Below, piece after piece: positions 32,401 through 41,559 of a stretch of 64,000 nucleotides of DNA. Below the pieces are notes generated by a model that saw only the letters and a list, made by a program, of their open reading frames with translations, did not search any database and was not told the origin of the DNA. Positions within the stretch are counted from its first letter, which is position 1; each line of letters starts with the position of its first letter. Source of the stretch: Solimonas sp041659605 (GTDB taxonomy: Bacteria > Pseudomonadota > Gammaproteobacteria > Nevskiales > Nevskiaceae). The translations under genes and the position numbers were made by a program. The stretch is taken from positions 44,280-108,279 of the forward strand of contig JBAZXW010000013.1 of assembly GCA_041659605.1 (NCBI GenBank), given 5' to 3'.

Positions 32401-33528
32401 ATGACTAAACCATCATTGGATATCCGCATTGCACGTGCGCTGGATCTGGTGGGCGATCAGGGCGTGCCGCAGGATGGCAGCGGTCTGCCGGTTCGCAATG
32501 CCCCTTCGCCGCTGAAGGTCTTCGTGCCCTTCATCCGCGCGCGCGGCGAGCGTCGCCAGCGCCGGTTGAGCGAGACGACGAGCGACGCCGCCATCGACAG
32601 CGCGCAGGTCATTCGCCTGAGCACGGACGGTCGCTGGCATGACAGCGGGCTGCAACTCAGAGTCGGCGACAAGGTCCGCTACTCGGCGAGCGGGCGGCTG
32701 TTCCTGTCCCGGCCGCTGGAGGTGAGCATCGGTGCGCGCACCTGTGTCTGGTATCGCATCGGCGACGATCCGATCGCGCGCCTGCCCTGCGAGGATGGCG
32801 TCATCACGGCCAGTCGCCCCGGTCCGTTGCGGCTGCAGGCCGCGCTGCCCGGCGCCTTCGGCTCGCCGAGCGGCGAGACCAGCACTGAAAGCCCGCCGCC
32901 GCCGATGAGCGGCGAAGTACTCGTGAAGCTGGCGATGACCGATGCCGCGGATGCGCCCGCGGCCGCAGCGCCGGACGGCTGGCGCTACCTGTGGCGGATC
33001 GGCGAGGCGGCCATCTTCCGGACCTGCGACGAGGGCACGTCGCTGTGCTGCGATACGCACGGCGATGTCGGCATCCTGCAGTATCCGGTCGATCGGCCGC
33101 TCACCGACGGCCTGAAGCTGAGCTGGGACTGGCTCGTCGACGAGCTGCCGTCGCGCCTGCCCGAGCACGTGCAGCCAACGCACGACTACCTGTCCATCGC
33201 CGTGGAATTCGACAACGGCCTGGACCTGACCTACATGTGGAGTTGCGGCTTGCCGGCCGACACGATCTTCCAGTGTCCGCTGCCGTGGTGGGACCGGCGC
33301 GAAACGCACTGGGTGCTGCGCACGCCGGCCGACGGCCTCGGCCAGTGGATCAGCGAGTCGCGCGGCATCAAGGAAGACTACCGGCGCGCGATCGGCGGTC
33401 CCCTGCCGATCCGGATCGTCGCGGTCTGGCTGATCGCCAATTCCGCCTTCCAGAGTGGCCAGGGGCGATGCCGCTATCGCAAGATCGTTCTTGAAGATGG
33501 GGCCGGTCGCGTCCGCGTCGGTTCCTGA
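32401..33528 (+). CDS. DUF3047-type protein
   Basis: 375 residues. The C-terminal half (from about 190; WRIGEAAIFRTCDEG, LKLSWDWLVDELPS, THDYLSIAVEFDNG) has the Trp-rich beta-sandwich look of the DUF3047 family. The N-terminal half (VRYSASGRLFLSRPLEV) is like a lectin or PA14-like sugar-binding sheet. No signal peptide is visible. Function unknown. It is immediately followed (13 bp) by the TPM-domain gene, so the two are probably co-expressed. Confidence 0.7.
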   Translation: MTKPSLDIRIARALDLVGDQGVPQDGSGLPVRNAPSPLKVFVPFIRARGERRQRRLSETTSDAAIDSAQVIRLSTDGRWHDSGLQLRVGDKVRYSASGRLFLSRPLEVSIGARTCVWYRIGDDPIARLPCEDGVITASRPGPLRLQAALPGAFGSPSGETSTESPPPPMSGEVLVKLAMTDAADAPAAAAPDGWRYLWRIGEAAIFRTCDEGTSLCCDTHGDVGILQYPVDRPLTDGLKLSWDWLVDELPSRLPEHVQPTHDYLSIAVEFDNGLDLTYMWSCGLPADTIFQCPLPWWDRRETHWVLRTPADGLGQWISESRGIKEDYRRAIGGPLPIRIVAVWLIANSAFQSGQGRCRYRKIVLEDGAGRVRVGS

Positions 33529-33541
33529 GGGGAGATATCCA

Positions 33542-34618
33542 ATGCGCGCTCTGCGGCTGTGGGTCGTCACCGTCTTGGCGCTGCTGCTGGCGCCAGCATC
33601 GGCACTGGCTTTCGAGATTCCGGAATTCACGCCCAACGTCGTCGATCCCGGCGGGGTCCTCGACGCCTCCGCAAAGCAGTCCGTCAACGACGAGCTGCAG
33701 CGGATTCGCGAGACGAGCCACATCTGGGGCGCGGTGTTCATCGTCAGCACGCTTGGCGGCGAGGCGATCGAAGACGTCGCCGTCGAAGCCTTCGCGAAAT
33801 GGCAACTCGGAAAGAAGGGGATCGACAACGGCCTGCTGCTGGTCCTGGCGATGAACGACCGCCAGTCCCGCTTCGAAGTCGGCTACGGACTCGAGGGCGT
33901 GATCCCCGACGTGGTGGCGCTGCATGCGCTCGACGCGCACCTCGCACCGAAGATGCGCGAAGGCGATACGGCCGGCGCCATCGTCGATGCCTTCGCCTTC
34001 CTGTCGCGGGTCGTCGCCAAAGATCCCGAGGCGGTGCGCGAGCTGAGCGAGGCGGATTCCGGCGAGGCGTACGACTGGGAACACGGACTCATTGCCTGGG
34101 GCGTGTTCCTGTTTGCCGTCTGGGTCAGCGTGCCGATCCGCAACCGCTGGGTCGCCCGGCAGCGCGCGCGTCTCCACGCGATCGAACCGTCCCTGTCGAT
34201 GGACGATGAGGACGTCGTCAAGACCGGCAGTGCGGGGGCCGCCTGGAAAGGCAGCCTGATCCTTCAGGGCTTCCTGTCGATCAACCCCGGGGTTTTTGTG
34301 TTGATCCTGTCCGGGATGTTCGTGGAAGCCTTCTTCATCTCGGTGGGCGCGGTGCTGCTGGTCATGTTCCTCGTCATCAACCTGTCGGCGCGCAAATACA
34401 AATCGCCGGAGCACTATCGACGGTTCCTGGAACAACTCGCCCAGCGGCGGGCCGCGATGATCCAGCAGGGACATCTGAAGCAAAGCGCGTCTGGCGATTA
34501 CGAGTACACGCCCGCGTACCACGCGAGCCGCAGGTCCTCGTCGTCGAGCAGCTCCAGCTCCTCGTCGTCCTCGGGCGGCGGCAGCTCCGGAGGCGGCGGC
34601 GCAAGCTCGAGGTGGTAG
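33542..34618 (+). CDS. TPM-domain (YgcG-like) membrane protein with Ser/Gly tail
   Basis: 358 residues from ATG 33542 (GGGGAG upstream). There is a signal peptide (LLLAPASALA), then a TPM domain at about 30-150 (VVDPGGVLDASAKQSVNDEL; GKKGIDNGLLLVLAMNDRQSRFEVGYGLEG), three or so membrane segments (about 180, 240-265 and 265-285) and a C-terminal tail with a run of 13 Ser followed by Gly-rich sequence. Such tails are usual in this family. Roles suggested for relatives include membrane or photosystem repair; here it is unknown. Confidence 0.87.
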   Translation: MRALRLWVVTVLALLLAPASALAFEIPEFTPNVVDPGGVLDASAKQSVNDELQRIRETSHIWGAVFIVSTLGGEAIEDVAVEAFAKWQLGKKGIDNGLLLVLAMNDRQSRFEVGYGLEGVIPDVVALHALDAHLAPKMREGDTAGAIVDAFAFLSRVVAKDPEAVRELSEADSGEAYDWEHGLIAWGVFLFAVWVSVPIRNRWVARQRARLHAIEPSLSMDDEDVVKTGSAGAAWKGSLILQGFLSINPGVFVLILSGMFVEAFFISVGAVLLVMFLVINLSARKYKSPEHYRRFLEQLAQRRAAMIQQGHLKQSASGDYEYTPAYHASRRSSSSSSSSSSSSSGGGSSGGGGASSRW

Positions 34619-34666
34619 CGACGGTGACCGTTGCCTTGGGCAAGCGCCGCGGCCGAAGCCAGTTGC

Positions 34667-34969
34667 CTACTCTTCCGAAGGAAACAGAATCGCGCTGTAA
34701 TCCATCGCGCCGTGCAGCACGTGCAGAACAAGCACCCGCTTGGCCTCGACGCGATAGAAGATCGCGTAATTGCCATGCACGCGCCGTCTCACCGCGTGCG
34801 CTTCGTAGCGGGGAACCAGGGGAAACGCCAGCGGCGTGTCGCCCAGGCCCAGGCATTTCTCACGCAGTTCGCGCACGAAGCTCAGTGCCCGCAGCGGATT
34901 GTCCTGGGCGATGTAGTCGCCGATCCCTTCGAGATCCGATTCGGCCGCTGCCGTGAGGTGAACAATCAC
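34667..34969 (-). CDS. parE: ParE-type toxin (RelE/ParE superfamily)
   Basis: 100 residues (MIVHLTAAAESDLEGIGDYI, then LRALSFVRELREKC, VHGNYAIFYRVEAKRVLVLHVLHG). It matches the ParE plasmid-stabilisation toxin fold. Its start overlaps the antitoxin stop by 4 bp. ParE toxins of this type poison DNA gyrase, though relatives differ. Confidence 0.9.
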   Translation of the reverse strand: MIVHLTAAAESDLEGIGDYIAQDNPLRALSFVRELREKCLGLGDTPLAFPLVPRYEAHAVRRRVHGNYAIFYRVEAKRVLVLHVLHGAMDYSAILFPSEE

Positions 34970-35223
34970 GCCTTCTTGTCCGCCATCCTCGCGTACTTGG
35001 CTTCAAGTCGGTCAAACACTTTCGCGGCCGGCCTGGTTCGCCCCGCCTCTACGTCGGCGACGCCACGCGCAATCGAAGCATCCAGCGCGGCCAGTCGCGC
35101 TTCGCGGTCTTGAATCAGCCTGACGCCTTCGCGCAAGACTTCGCTCTTGGAACCGTAGCGGCCCGATTTGACGAGCTGGGTGACGAAACGCTCCAACCGC
35201 TGTCCCAAATCCGCGCTGATCAT
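34966..35223 (-). CDS. parD: ParD-type antitoxin (ribbon-helix-helix)
   Basis: 85 residues with the ParD signature LGQRLERFVTQLVKSGRYGSKSEVLREGVRLI, ending in a basic, disordered tail that would wrap the toxin. A perfect palindrome lies 43 bp upstream. Confidence 0.9.
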   Translation of the reverse strand: MISADLGQRLERFVTQLVKSGRYGSKSEVLREGVRLIQDREARLAALDASIARGVADVEAGRTRPAAKVFDRLEAKYARMADKKA

Positions 35224-35265
35224 TGCCGTGAACTCTAATGTGCTTACCAGGGAGGATAGCTCCGC

Positions 35266-35282
35266 TTGATAACTATTATCAA
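35266..35282. promoter_or_regulatory. palindromic operator of ParDE
   Basis: TTGATAA CTA TTATCAA, perfect 7-bp arms in an AT-rich stretch upstream of the antitoxin start. It is probably the autoregulatory site and overlaps the promoter. Confidence 0.75.
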
Positions 35283-35347
35283 TCGTTAATGCAAAGCGGC
35301 TGAGAACATTGGACGAGATGGCGTGCGCTCCACGTCAAGCGCGCTGC

Positions 35348-35482
35348 CTACTGCTTCTTCTTGCTGTCCGCCGGCGGTGCCGCGTCCTTCTTGTAGTCGC
35401 CGATGATCCCCTTTGCGGGGCACACCTTGAACACGGGGCATTTGGCGCAACCCACGGCCAGTGCAACGGGACATAGCGTCAT
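35348..35482 (-). CDS. 44-residue Cys-motif protein
   Basis: It begins MTLCPVALAVGCAKCPVFKVCPAKG and ends in a Lys-rich tail. The C-x2-C-x5-C arrangement suggests a metal or iron-sulfur site. GGAG lies 9 nt before the ATG, and base use fits coding DNA. It is short but looks like a conserved-type small protein; I cannot name a function. Confidence 0.6.
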   Translation of the reverse strand: MTLCPVALAVGCAKCPVFKVCPAKGIIGDYKKDAAPPADSKKKQ

Positions 35483-35564
35483 GGCTGTTCTCCGATGCTC
35501 GAGTGCGCCGGATGTGGCGCGAGGGAGATCGTACTCCGAACGCGTCGCAGTGGCGGCCCCCTTA

Positions 35565-35642
35565 CCCTAACCCTCTCCCCCGGAACGGGGGAGAGGGAAT
35601 CAAGAGTGGAAGTCTCCCCCATGCTGGGGGAGAGGGGATTCC
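35565..35642. repeat. double CCCTCTCCCCC hairpin
   Basis: Two hairpins in a row: CCCTCTCCCCC with GGGGGAGAGGG, then TCCCCCATGCTGGGGGA. Part of the dispersed repeat family, between two minus-strand genes. Confidence 0.7.
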
Positions 35643-35710
35643 GGGCGGTACGAACGTGAGTCGTTCAGGCCGATCGACCCCACCGCGCGGATGCAGCGGG
35701 ATGTCGGCCG

Positions 35711-36070
35711 TCAACGACTGCCGACGCTTTCCGCGTCCAGCACATCGAAGCCGAAGGCGCGCAGCTGGCGCACGTCGCCGCAGCGGCTGCGCAGGCCGAA
35801 CAGCGGCAGCGGGGCCTGCGGATCGGCCTGCGTGTCGGGCAACCATGACGACGGCTTGGCGTCACGCGAATCCAGCTGAGAGTCAATGGTCGACTGCAGG
35901 TCGAATCCGGCAGTCCATTCTGCGCCGCTGTCGCAGGCGTTCGCAGACGAGCCGAAGCTCATGCCCATGGTGAGCACCGGCTGGACCCATTCCGATGGAT
36001 CACCCGCATGCGCTGAAGCTGCCGCGAACAACGCGGCACAAAGCCCGGTCAACCACGCACAATGCTTCAC
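35711..36070 (-). CDS. small exported hypothetical protein
   Basis: 119 residues if started at GTG 36070, which gives a clean signal peptide (VKHCAWLTGLCAALFAAASA, then HAGDPSEW). The mature part is acidic with a few Cys and no known domain. The start is an inference; an ATG 54 bp upstream would put basic residues before the signal. Confidence 0.55.
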   Translation of the reverse strand: MKHCAWLTGLCAALFAAASAHAGDPSEWVQPVLTMGMSFGSSANACDSGAEWTAGFDLQSTIDSQLDSRDAKPSSWLPDTQADPQAPLPLFGLRSRCGDVRQLRAFGFDVLDAESVGSR

Positions 36071-36269
36071 GTCCAAACCCCCGCCCGCACATCCCAACCG
36101 TCCCCGTCGCAATCTTTGCGCCACGACGGAAGACGCAGCCTACGCGCATGCGCGCGAAAGTCCGGCTAGGAAATTCGTCCTAGGGGGAAATCCCCACGCC
36201 GGTCAGACGTGACCTCGTGCAAAACGCACGACGGATTCACGCCGCGGCCCGGAAGTCCGCGCCGGCAAC

Positions 36270-37775
36270 TCAGGCCGCCTTGGCCACCGGCGCCGCCGCG
36301 CCGATCGGCGTCACGCGGTAGTGCGCCAGCACCGGCTCGGCCGTGCGCCGCTTGAACTCGGTCTGCAGGCCGATCCAGTTGTTGGTGTTGCGGCCGTCGG
36401 CCGTGGTGTACCAGCTGTGGCAACCGCCCTCGTAGGTACTGCGGGCGCTGCGCTCGCGGATCTCGTCGACGTAGGCGGCCTGTGCTTCGGGGCTGATTTC
36501 GACGGATGCAAGCTTCTGCTGTTCGCGCGCCTTGAGCAGGCTGACGACGTAGCGCTGCTGGCATTCGAGCATGAAGATGATCGAGCCGGAGCCGAGGTTG
36601 GTGTTCGGGCCGTAGAGCATGAAGAAGTTGGGGAAGCCGGCGACGGCCATGCCCAGGTAGGCCTCGGCGCCGTGCTTCCAGTTCGCGTGCAGGTCGAGGC
36701 CGTCACGGCCGGTGACCTTCATCGGCGCGAGGAACTGCGTCGCGGCGAAGCCGGTGCCCCAGATGATCGTGTCGACCTCGCGCAGCTTGCCGTCGGCGGT
36801 GCGCACGCCGGTCGGCGTGATTTCCGTGACCGCGTCGGTGACCGGCTCGACGTTCTTGCGCGTCATCGTCGGCAGCCAGTCGCGCGTCAACAGGATGCGC
36901 TTGCAACCGATCCGGTAATCGGGCGTGAGCTTCTTGCGCAGCACCGGGTCGCGCACCTGCAGCCAGAAATGCAGCTTGGAGAACCCAGTCACCAGGCGCT
37001 CGGCCCACTTGTGGCCTTCGTAGGCGTACCCCAGCGCCTCGGTGATGCCGTAGATGCGCCAGCGGTCGAGGTCATGAAGGATCGGGAAGGTATCGAGCAG
37101 CCAGCGCTCGAAGCGCGAGAACTGGCGGTCGAACTTGGGGATCACCCAGCCGGGCGAGCGCTGGAACACGTGCATCTGCGCGACCTTGGGCGCGATCGCC
37201 GGCACGAACTGGATCGCGCTGGCGCCGGTGCCGATGACGGCGACCTTCTTGCCGGTCAGGTCGTAGCCATGATCCCAAGTCGCGGAGTGGAAGGTCTTGC
37301 CCTTGAAGCTGTCGAGACCCTTGATGTCGGGAATCGCCGGGCGGTGCAGCTGGCCGACCGCGCTGACGACGGTGTCCGCCTCGATGCGCTCGCCGCTGGC
37401 CAGCGTCACGGTCCAGACGCTGCGGGCCTGGTCGAAGACCGCGGACTGCACTTCGGCGCCGAAACGCACGTGACGGAGCACGTCGTACTTGCGCGCACAG
37501 TGACGGATATAGGCCAGGATCTCCGGCTGTGGCGCGTAGCGATTCGACCACGGGAAATGCGGCTCGAAGGCGTACGAGTACAGGTGCGAGGCGATGTCGC
37601 AGGCCGCGCCCGGGTAGGTGTTCTCGCGCCAGGTGCCGCCGACGTCGTTGCCCTTCTCCAGGATCACGAAATCATCGATGCCGGCCTGCTTCAGGTAGTA
37701 GCCCATGCCGACGCCGCCGAAACCGCAGCCGATGATCGCGACGCGGGTGCGCGCGCCCAGGGTAGTGCTGTCCAC
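36270..37775 (-). CDS. flavin-containing monooxygenase, Baeyer-Villiger type
   Basis: 501 residues from GTG 37775, preceded by GGAGGAG 4-5 nt away. An FAD-binding GxGxxG motif (IIGCGFGGVGMGYYL) opens the protein. The type I Baeyer-Villiger fingerprint is visible as FKGKTFHSATWDH, followed by the NADPH-binding VAVIGTGASAIQFV. It probably inserts oxygen into a ketone, using NADPH; cyclic, steroid or terpenoid ketones are possible substrates. It is divergent from an AraC gene (112 bp gap), repeating the enzyme/AraC layout at 1-2.2 kb. Confidence 0.92.
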   Translation of the reverse strand: MDSTTLGARTRVAIIGCGFGGVGMGYYLKQAGIDDFVILEKGNDVGGTWRENTYPGAACDIASHLYSYAFEPHFPWSNRYAPQPEILAYIRHCARKYDVLRHVRFGAEVQSAVFDQARSVWTVTLASGERIEADTVVSAVGQLHRPAIPDIKGLDSFKGKTFHSATWDHGYDLTGKKVAVIGTGASAIQFVPAIAPKVAQMHVFQRSPGWVIPKFDRQFSRFERWLLDTFPILHDLDRWRIYGITEALGYAYEGHKWAERLVTGFSKLHFWLQVRDPVLRKKLTPDYRIGCKRILLTRDWLPTMTRKNVEPVTDAVTEITPTGVRTADGKLREVDTIIWGTGFAATQFLAPMKVTGRDGLDLHANWKHGAEAYLGMAVAGFPNFFMLYGPNTNLGSGSIIFMLECQQRYVVSLLKAREQQKLASVEISPEAQAAYVDEIRERSARSTYEGGCHSWYTTADGRNTNNWIGLQTEFKRRTAEPVLAHYRVTPIGAAAPVAKAA

Positions 37776-37887
37776 AATGCTCCTCCGTTTTTGAGCCCGC
37801 CCATCATGCCCCGCGACGGCTCGCGGGTGGATGACGGGCGTGGCCAAGCTGTTGACAATTGTGGCCACCTCGCCGAGCTTCGTCACC

Positions 37888-38898
37888 ATGGCCTTCACCG
37901 ACGTCCGCCGCACCGTCATCAGCGCGAAAGTGCTCGTGCAGTTCGCCGCCGCCCGCGGCGTCGCGCCCGAAGACAGCCTGCGCGCCAGCGGCATCACGCC
38001 GGAGATGCTGGAGCAGCCCAAGACCGAGATCAGCGCCGACCAGGAGCTCGCGGTCGTACGCAACATCGTCCGCCGCATCGGCGACCAGCCGGGCCTCGGC
38101 CTCGACGCCGGACTGCGCTATCACCTGTCGACCTACGGCATCTGGGGTTTCGCACTGCTGACCAGCCCGAACTACCGCAGCGCCGCGGAAATCGCGCTGC
38201 GCTATCTCGACCTGACCTACGCCTTCGTACATTTCCGCATCGAGGCGCGCGGCCGCGATCTCACGCTGATTCTGGACGACAGCGCCATTCCCGAAGACGT
38301 CAGGCAGTTCCTGCTCGAACGCGATCTTGCCGCGTGGTCGAACGCGGTCCGCGAACTCGGTGTACTGCCCGTGGCAGCGGCGCAGTTTCGTTTCGAACGG
38401 CCCGCCTATGGCGCGCGCTTCACCGAGTTGTGCGGCATCGAGCCGCGCTTCGGGGCGGCCGAGAATTCGATCCTGCATCGCGCCGCCGACGTCGACGCGC
38501 CGCTGCCGCAGAGCGACAGCACGGTCGCACGCCTGTGCCTGGAGCAGTGCCGGCAGCTGCTCGATGCACGCCAGGTCCGCAGCGGCCTGTCGGCGAAAGT
38601 CCGCGACATGCTGTTGCGCGGCTCCAGCGAGATGCCCGACATCAAGGCGGTGTCCACGTCGCTGCACGTCGCGCCGCGCAGCCTGCGCCGTCACCTGGAG
38701 CAGGAGGGCACGTCGTTCCGCGAACTGCTCGACGAGGTGCGCCTGACGCTGGCCGAGGAGATGCTCGATACCGGGCGCATCAAGCTCAGCGAGATCGCGC
38801 TGCGCCTGGGCTACGCCGAGCCAGCAAGCTTCACGCACGCGTTCAAGCGCTGGAAGGGCGTGTCGCCGGCGGCGTATCGGGAAGCCCGTCGCGCTTAG
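37888..38898 (+). CDS. AraC-family regulator, paralogue of the 1207 gene
   Basis: 336 residues from ATG 37888, chosen by alignment with the 1207-2229 protein; an ATG at 37831 is possible. It has the same OruR-like sensor region (LRYHLSTYGIWGFALLTSPN) and a C-terminal AraC domain (LGYAEPASFTHAFKRWKG). Clearly related along its whole length to the first AraC protein. Divergent from the monooxygenase gene, which it probably controls. Confidence 0.9.
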   Translation: MAFTDVRRTVISAKVLVQFAAARGVAPEDSLRASGITPEMLEQPKTEISADQELAVVRNIVRRIGDQPGLGLDAGLRYHLSTYGIWGFALLTSPNYRSAAEIALRYLDLTYAFVHFRIEARGRDLTLILDDSAIPEDVRQFLLERDLAAWSNAVRELGVLPVAAAQFRFERPAYGARFTELCGIEPRFGAAENSILHRAADVDAPLPQSDSTVARLCLEQCRQLLDARQVRSGLSAKVRDMLLRGSSEMPDIKAVSTSLHVAPRSLRRHLEQEGTSFRELLDEVRLTLAEEMLDTGRIKLSEIALRLGYAEPASFTHAFKRWKGVSPAAYREARRA

Positions 38899-38899
38899 T

Positions 38900-39028
38900 T
38901 CCCTCTCCCCTTTCAAGGGGAGAGGGTTAGGGTGAGGGGTCCGCGCGGCGGGTGCGCGGCTCGCACGCCGACTGCGTCGGCGCCCCTCACCCCAGCCCTC
39001 TCCCCACGATGTGGGGAGAGGGAGAACA
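38900..39028. repeat. two opposed modular repeats
   Basis: CCCTCTCCCC-TTTCAA-GGGGAGAGGG with GGGTGAGGGG, then CGCCGAC-TGC-GTCGGCG with CCCCTCACCCC and CCCTCTCCCCA...TGGGGAGAGGG. The two copies face each other between convergent genes and may act as a bidirectional terminator. Confidence 0.7.
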
Positions 39029-39031
39029 TCT

Positions 39032-41461
39032 TTACTCGCTGAGCGTCACCGTCTCGGTGACATGCCCCGCAATCTCCGATTCGCAAAACCGCGCCGGCAC
39101 CCAGCCGCTGTCCGAGTACAGGCGCGTCTGGTCGGCGAAGTGCGGCGACGCCGGGTTCGCGCTCTGCGAGTAGGTCAGGATCGTGCGCGCGTCCGGGCAG
39201 TCGTCGTCGTCGAAGTTCACGACCTGGATGAAGCTCGAGCCGTGCACGATGTCCGGATAACCGGTGCCGGCGACCCAGGGCGCGGTGATCGCGTTGAACA
39301 CGCCCATCTCGCCGGGTCCGCCATGGATCGCGACCATCTCGTCGCCGCGCGCCTCGAACTGCGTCGTGCGCAGCGTCGCATCGAGCGACAGGCTCGCGGC
39401 CTGCAGATCGCTGATCGCATTAGCCAGCGCTTCCTCGACGTGCGGGTTGGCGATGTTGAGGCCGGCCGGTGTGTGCACCGGGTCGTTGACGTCGAATGGC
39501 GTGCTCCAGGCATCCGCAAAGCCGAGGGAATTCGCCGCGCTGCCCGAGGGCACGCTGGTGATGAACAGGTTCTCCGCGAAGCGGCGGAACAGCACGGCGC
39601 CGGGACTGTCGAGGCGATCGCTGCGATCCCAGGCCGCGAGCACGTTGCAGGCCTCGCCGGTGACGACCGGACCGGCCGTGCCGACGAGCACCGGCGTCAG
39701 CTGGCAGAACGGAATGAGATCGTCGAGCCACAGCTCGGCCGCGTGCTGGCGGTCGTTGAACAGCAGGTCCTGCATCTGCTGGCGGCTGAAGGTTCCGTCG
39801 GCAAGGTGTTCCTCGACCATCACCAAGCCCAGGCGCGTGCGCATGCGCCGCTCGATGCGCTCGTCGCCGATGATGCGCGCATAGCCTTCGAGCGGCTCTG
39901 CCGGATTCGACAGCCAGTAGCTGTCGTTGGAGTTGGTGACGTAGTCGGCGCGGAACAGGTGCGGCATGTTCGACGGACCGATCGTGCCGGCCTGCACCGC
40001 GTCGTCGTCGACCTGCCAGGCGCATTCGCTGCGCGAGCCGTCGAGGATCGGCAGACCCAGCAGCTGTGAAGTGGCCGTACCGAGCACGCCGGCACAGCTG
40101 ATCGCCATGTCATCCGGCACGTTGGGCGTCACAGAAATATCTGCATAGAACGCCTCGCCGGCGCGATCGGCGGCGATCGTGTTGACCCAGGGGATGCCCT
40201 GGTTGCGTTCGAGAATCTGCAGCAGCTCGCGCGTCGATTTCGCGCGATCGACTTCGAGGAAGTGGTTGACGTAGCGGAAGTTCGCCGCGTTGGCGTCAGC
40301 CAGCGCATAGGCCTGCGCCGGCAACCACGGGAACAGCGGCAGGCCGAGCACGCTGGTGAACACCGGCCCCCAGCGCGTCGTGTACAGCGTGCGCTCGACC
40401 GTCGCGACGCTGCCGTCGGACTGCAGCGCTTCGACGCTCAGCGGCACCGGCGTCATCGCCTCGGGCAGACCGTCGACCAGGTAGCTCGTCGGCGCACCCG
40501 GCACCAGCGTCAGCTGGTAGGGCGTGAAGCGCCAGGCGCTCGACACCGTGTGGCTCCACGCCAGGTCCTTGTTGTAGCCGATCAGCACCAGCGGCACGCC
40601 GAACAGACTGACCCCCGTCACGTCGAGCACGCCGGGAATCTGCAGGTGCGCCTGGTGGAAGCGCTCGGACCCGTCCCACGGGAAATGCGGATTGCCGAGC
40701 ACCATGCCGCGGCCGGAGTCGGTTGCGTCGCTGCCCAGCGCGATCGCATTGCTGCCGATCTGGATGCCCTGCCAGGCCTGCCCGAGCTGCGCGGCGACCT
40801 GCGCGCCGGTCAGTGTCGCTGCCGGCACGACGTCCGGCGTCGGCGGCTGCGCGCTGCCGATGCCGTCGATCGCCACGGCCGAAGAGGCCAGCAGTGCCAG
40901 CTGGTAGAAACGGCGATAGACGTCGATCTCGGCAATCTCGCGCACCCAGGCCGCGCCGCGACACGTCGGGTCCGGCAGGTTGGCGACGCCGGTGTCGCGC
41001 AGGTAGCGGTTGTAGCCGGCGACGTAGCCGCGGATCAGCGCGCGCACTTCCGGCAGCGGTCCCTGCGGCGGCGGCAGCGCGAGCAGCTGCTCGACGCGCT
41101 GCTCGGCGATGATCAGCTTGAAGAAGAAATCGGAATTGAGATTGTTGTTGGTGGTGCCGTTGCCGGTGAAGGTCCAGCTCGCGTCCGGGCCGAAGTTCTG
41201 GCTGCGCTCGCCGTTCACGGTGACGTAGCTCTCGGCGATCGTGCACAGGTTGTCCTGCGCGAAGGCGTAGGCGTAGCCGTAACCCAGGCTCTCATAGCTG
41301 TCGGCCTTGACGTGCACGACGCCGTAGTCGGTGCGGCGCAGCTCGGCCTTGAGCGTGCCGTTGGTGCCGCCGTTCGAAGAGCCGACCGGCGACGAACTTC
41401 CGCAGGCCGACAGCAGGGCGAGAACCGCCACAGTGCTCAGGCAACGCAGGGCGAACGACAT
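39032..41461 (-). CDS. penicillin-acylase-family hydrolase, lipoprotein
   Basis: 809 residues from ATG 41461 (GGAG 8 nt upstream); the longer open frame beyond is repeat and antisense DNA. A lipobox (LALLSAC, Cys20) gives an envelope location. It is an Ntn-hydrolase precursor: the beta subunit should start at the Ser of IQIGSNAIALG after self-cleavage, with NPHFPWDGSERFHQAHLQIPG beyond. Relatives cleave the amide of beta-lactams, acyl-homoserine lactones or acyl-peptides; which applies here cannot be read. Confidence 0.9.
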   Translation of the reverse strand: MSFALRCLSTVAVLALLSACGSSSPVGSSNGGTNGTLKAELRRTDYGVVHVKADSYESLGYGYAYAFAQDNLCTIAESYVTVNGERSQNFGPDASWTFTGNGTTNNNLNSDFFFKLIIAEQRVEQLLALPPPQGPLPEVRALIRGYVAGYNRYLRDTGVANLPDPTCRGAAWVREIAEIDVYRRFYQLALLASSAVAIDGIGSAQPPTPDVVPAATLTGAQVAAQLGQAWQGIQIGSNAIALGSDATDSGRGMVLGNPHFPWDGSERFHQAHLQIPGVLDVTGVSLFGVPLVLIGYNKDLAWSHTVSSAWRFTPYQLTLVPGAPTSYLVDGLPEAMTPVPLSVEALQSDGSVATVERTLYTTRWGPVFTSVLGLPLFPWLPAQAYALADANAANFRYVNHFLEVDRAKSTRELLQILERNQGIPWVNTIAADRAGEAFYADISVTPNVPDDMAISCAGVLGTATSQLLGLPILDGSRSECAWQVDDDAVQAGTIGPSNMPHLFRADYVTNSNDSYWLSNPAEPLEGYARIIGDERIERRMRTRLGLVMVEEHLADGTFSRQQMQDLLFNDRQHAAELWLDDLIPFCQLTPVLVGTAGPVVTGEACNVLAAWDRSDRLDSPGAVLFRRFAENLFITSVPSGSAANSLGFADAWSTPFDVNDPVHTPAGLNIANPHVEEALANAISDLQAASLSLDATLRTTQFEARGDEMVAIHGGPGEMGVFNAITAPWVAGTGYPDIVHGSSFIQVVNFDDDDCPDARTILTYSQSANPASPHFADQTRLYSDSGWVPARFCESEIAGHVTETVTLSE

Positions 41462-41559
41462 CTTCACAGCTCCAAGCTTCTCGGGGCCGGCATGATGCGG
41501 GACCGCAACCGTTTGATACAGCCGTAAAACCGACCTATGGAGACTCCCCGATCCGATGT

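Noticed and set aside
34520..34600. Run of Ser codons in the TPM protein as a phase-variable repeat
   Set aside because: Codons are mixed rather than a pure short tandem repeat, and Ser/Gly tails are normal in this family.
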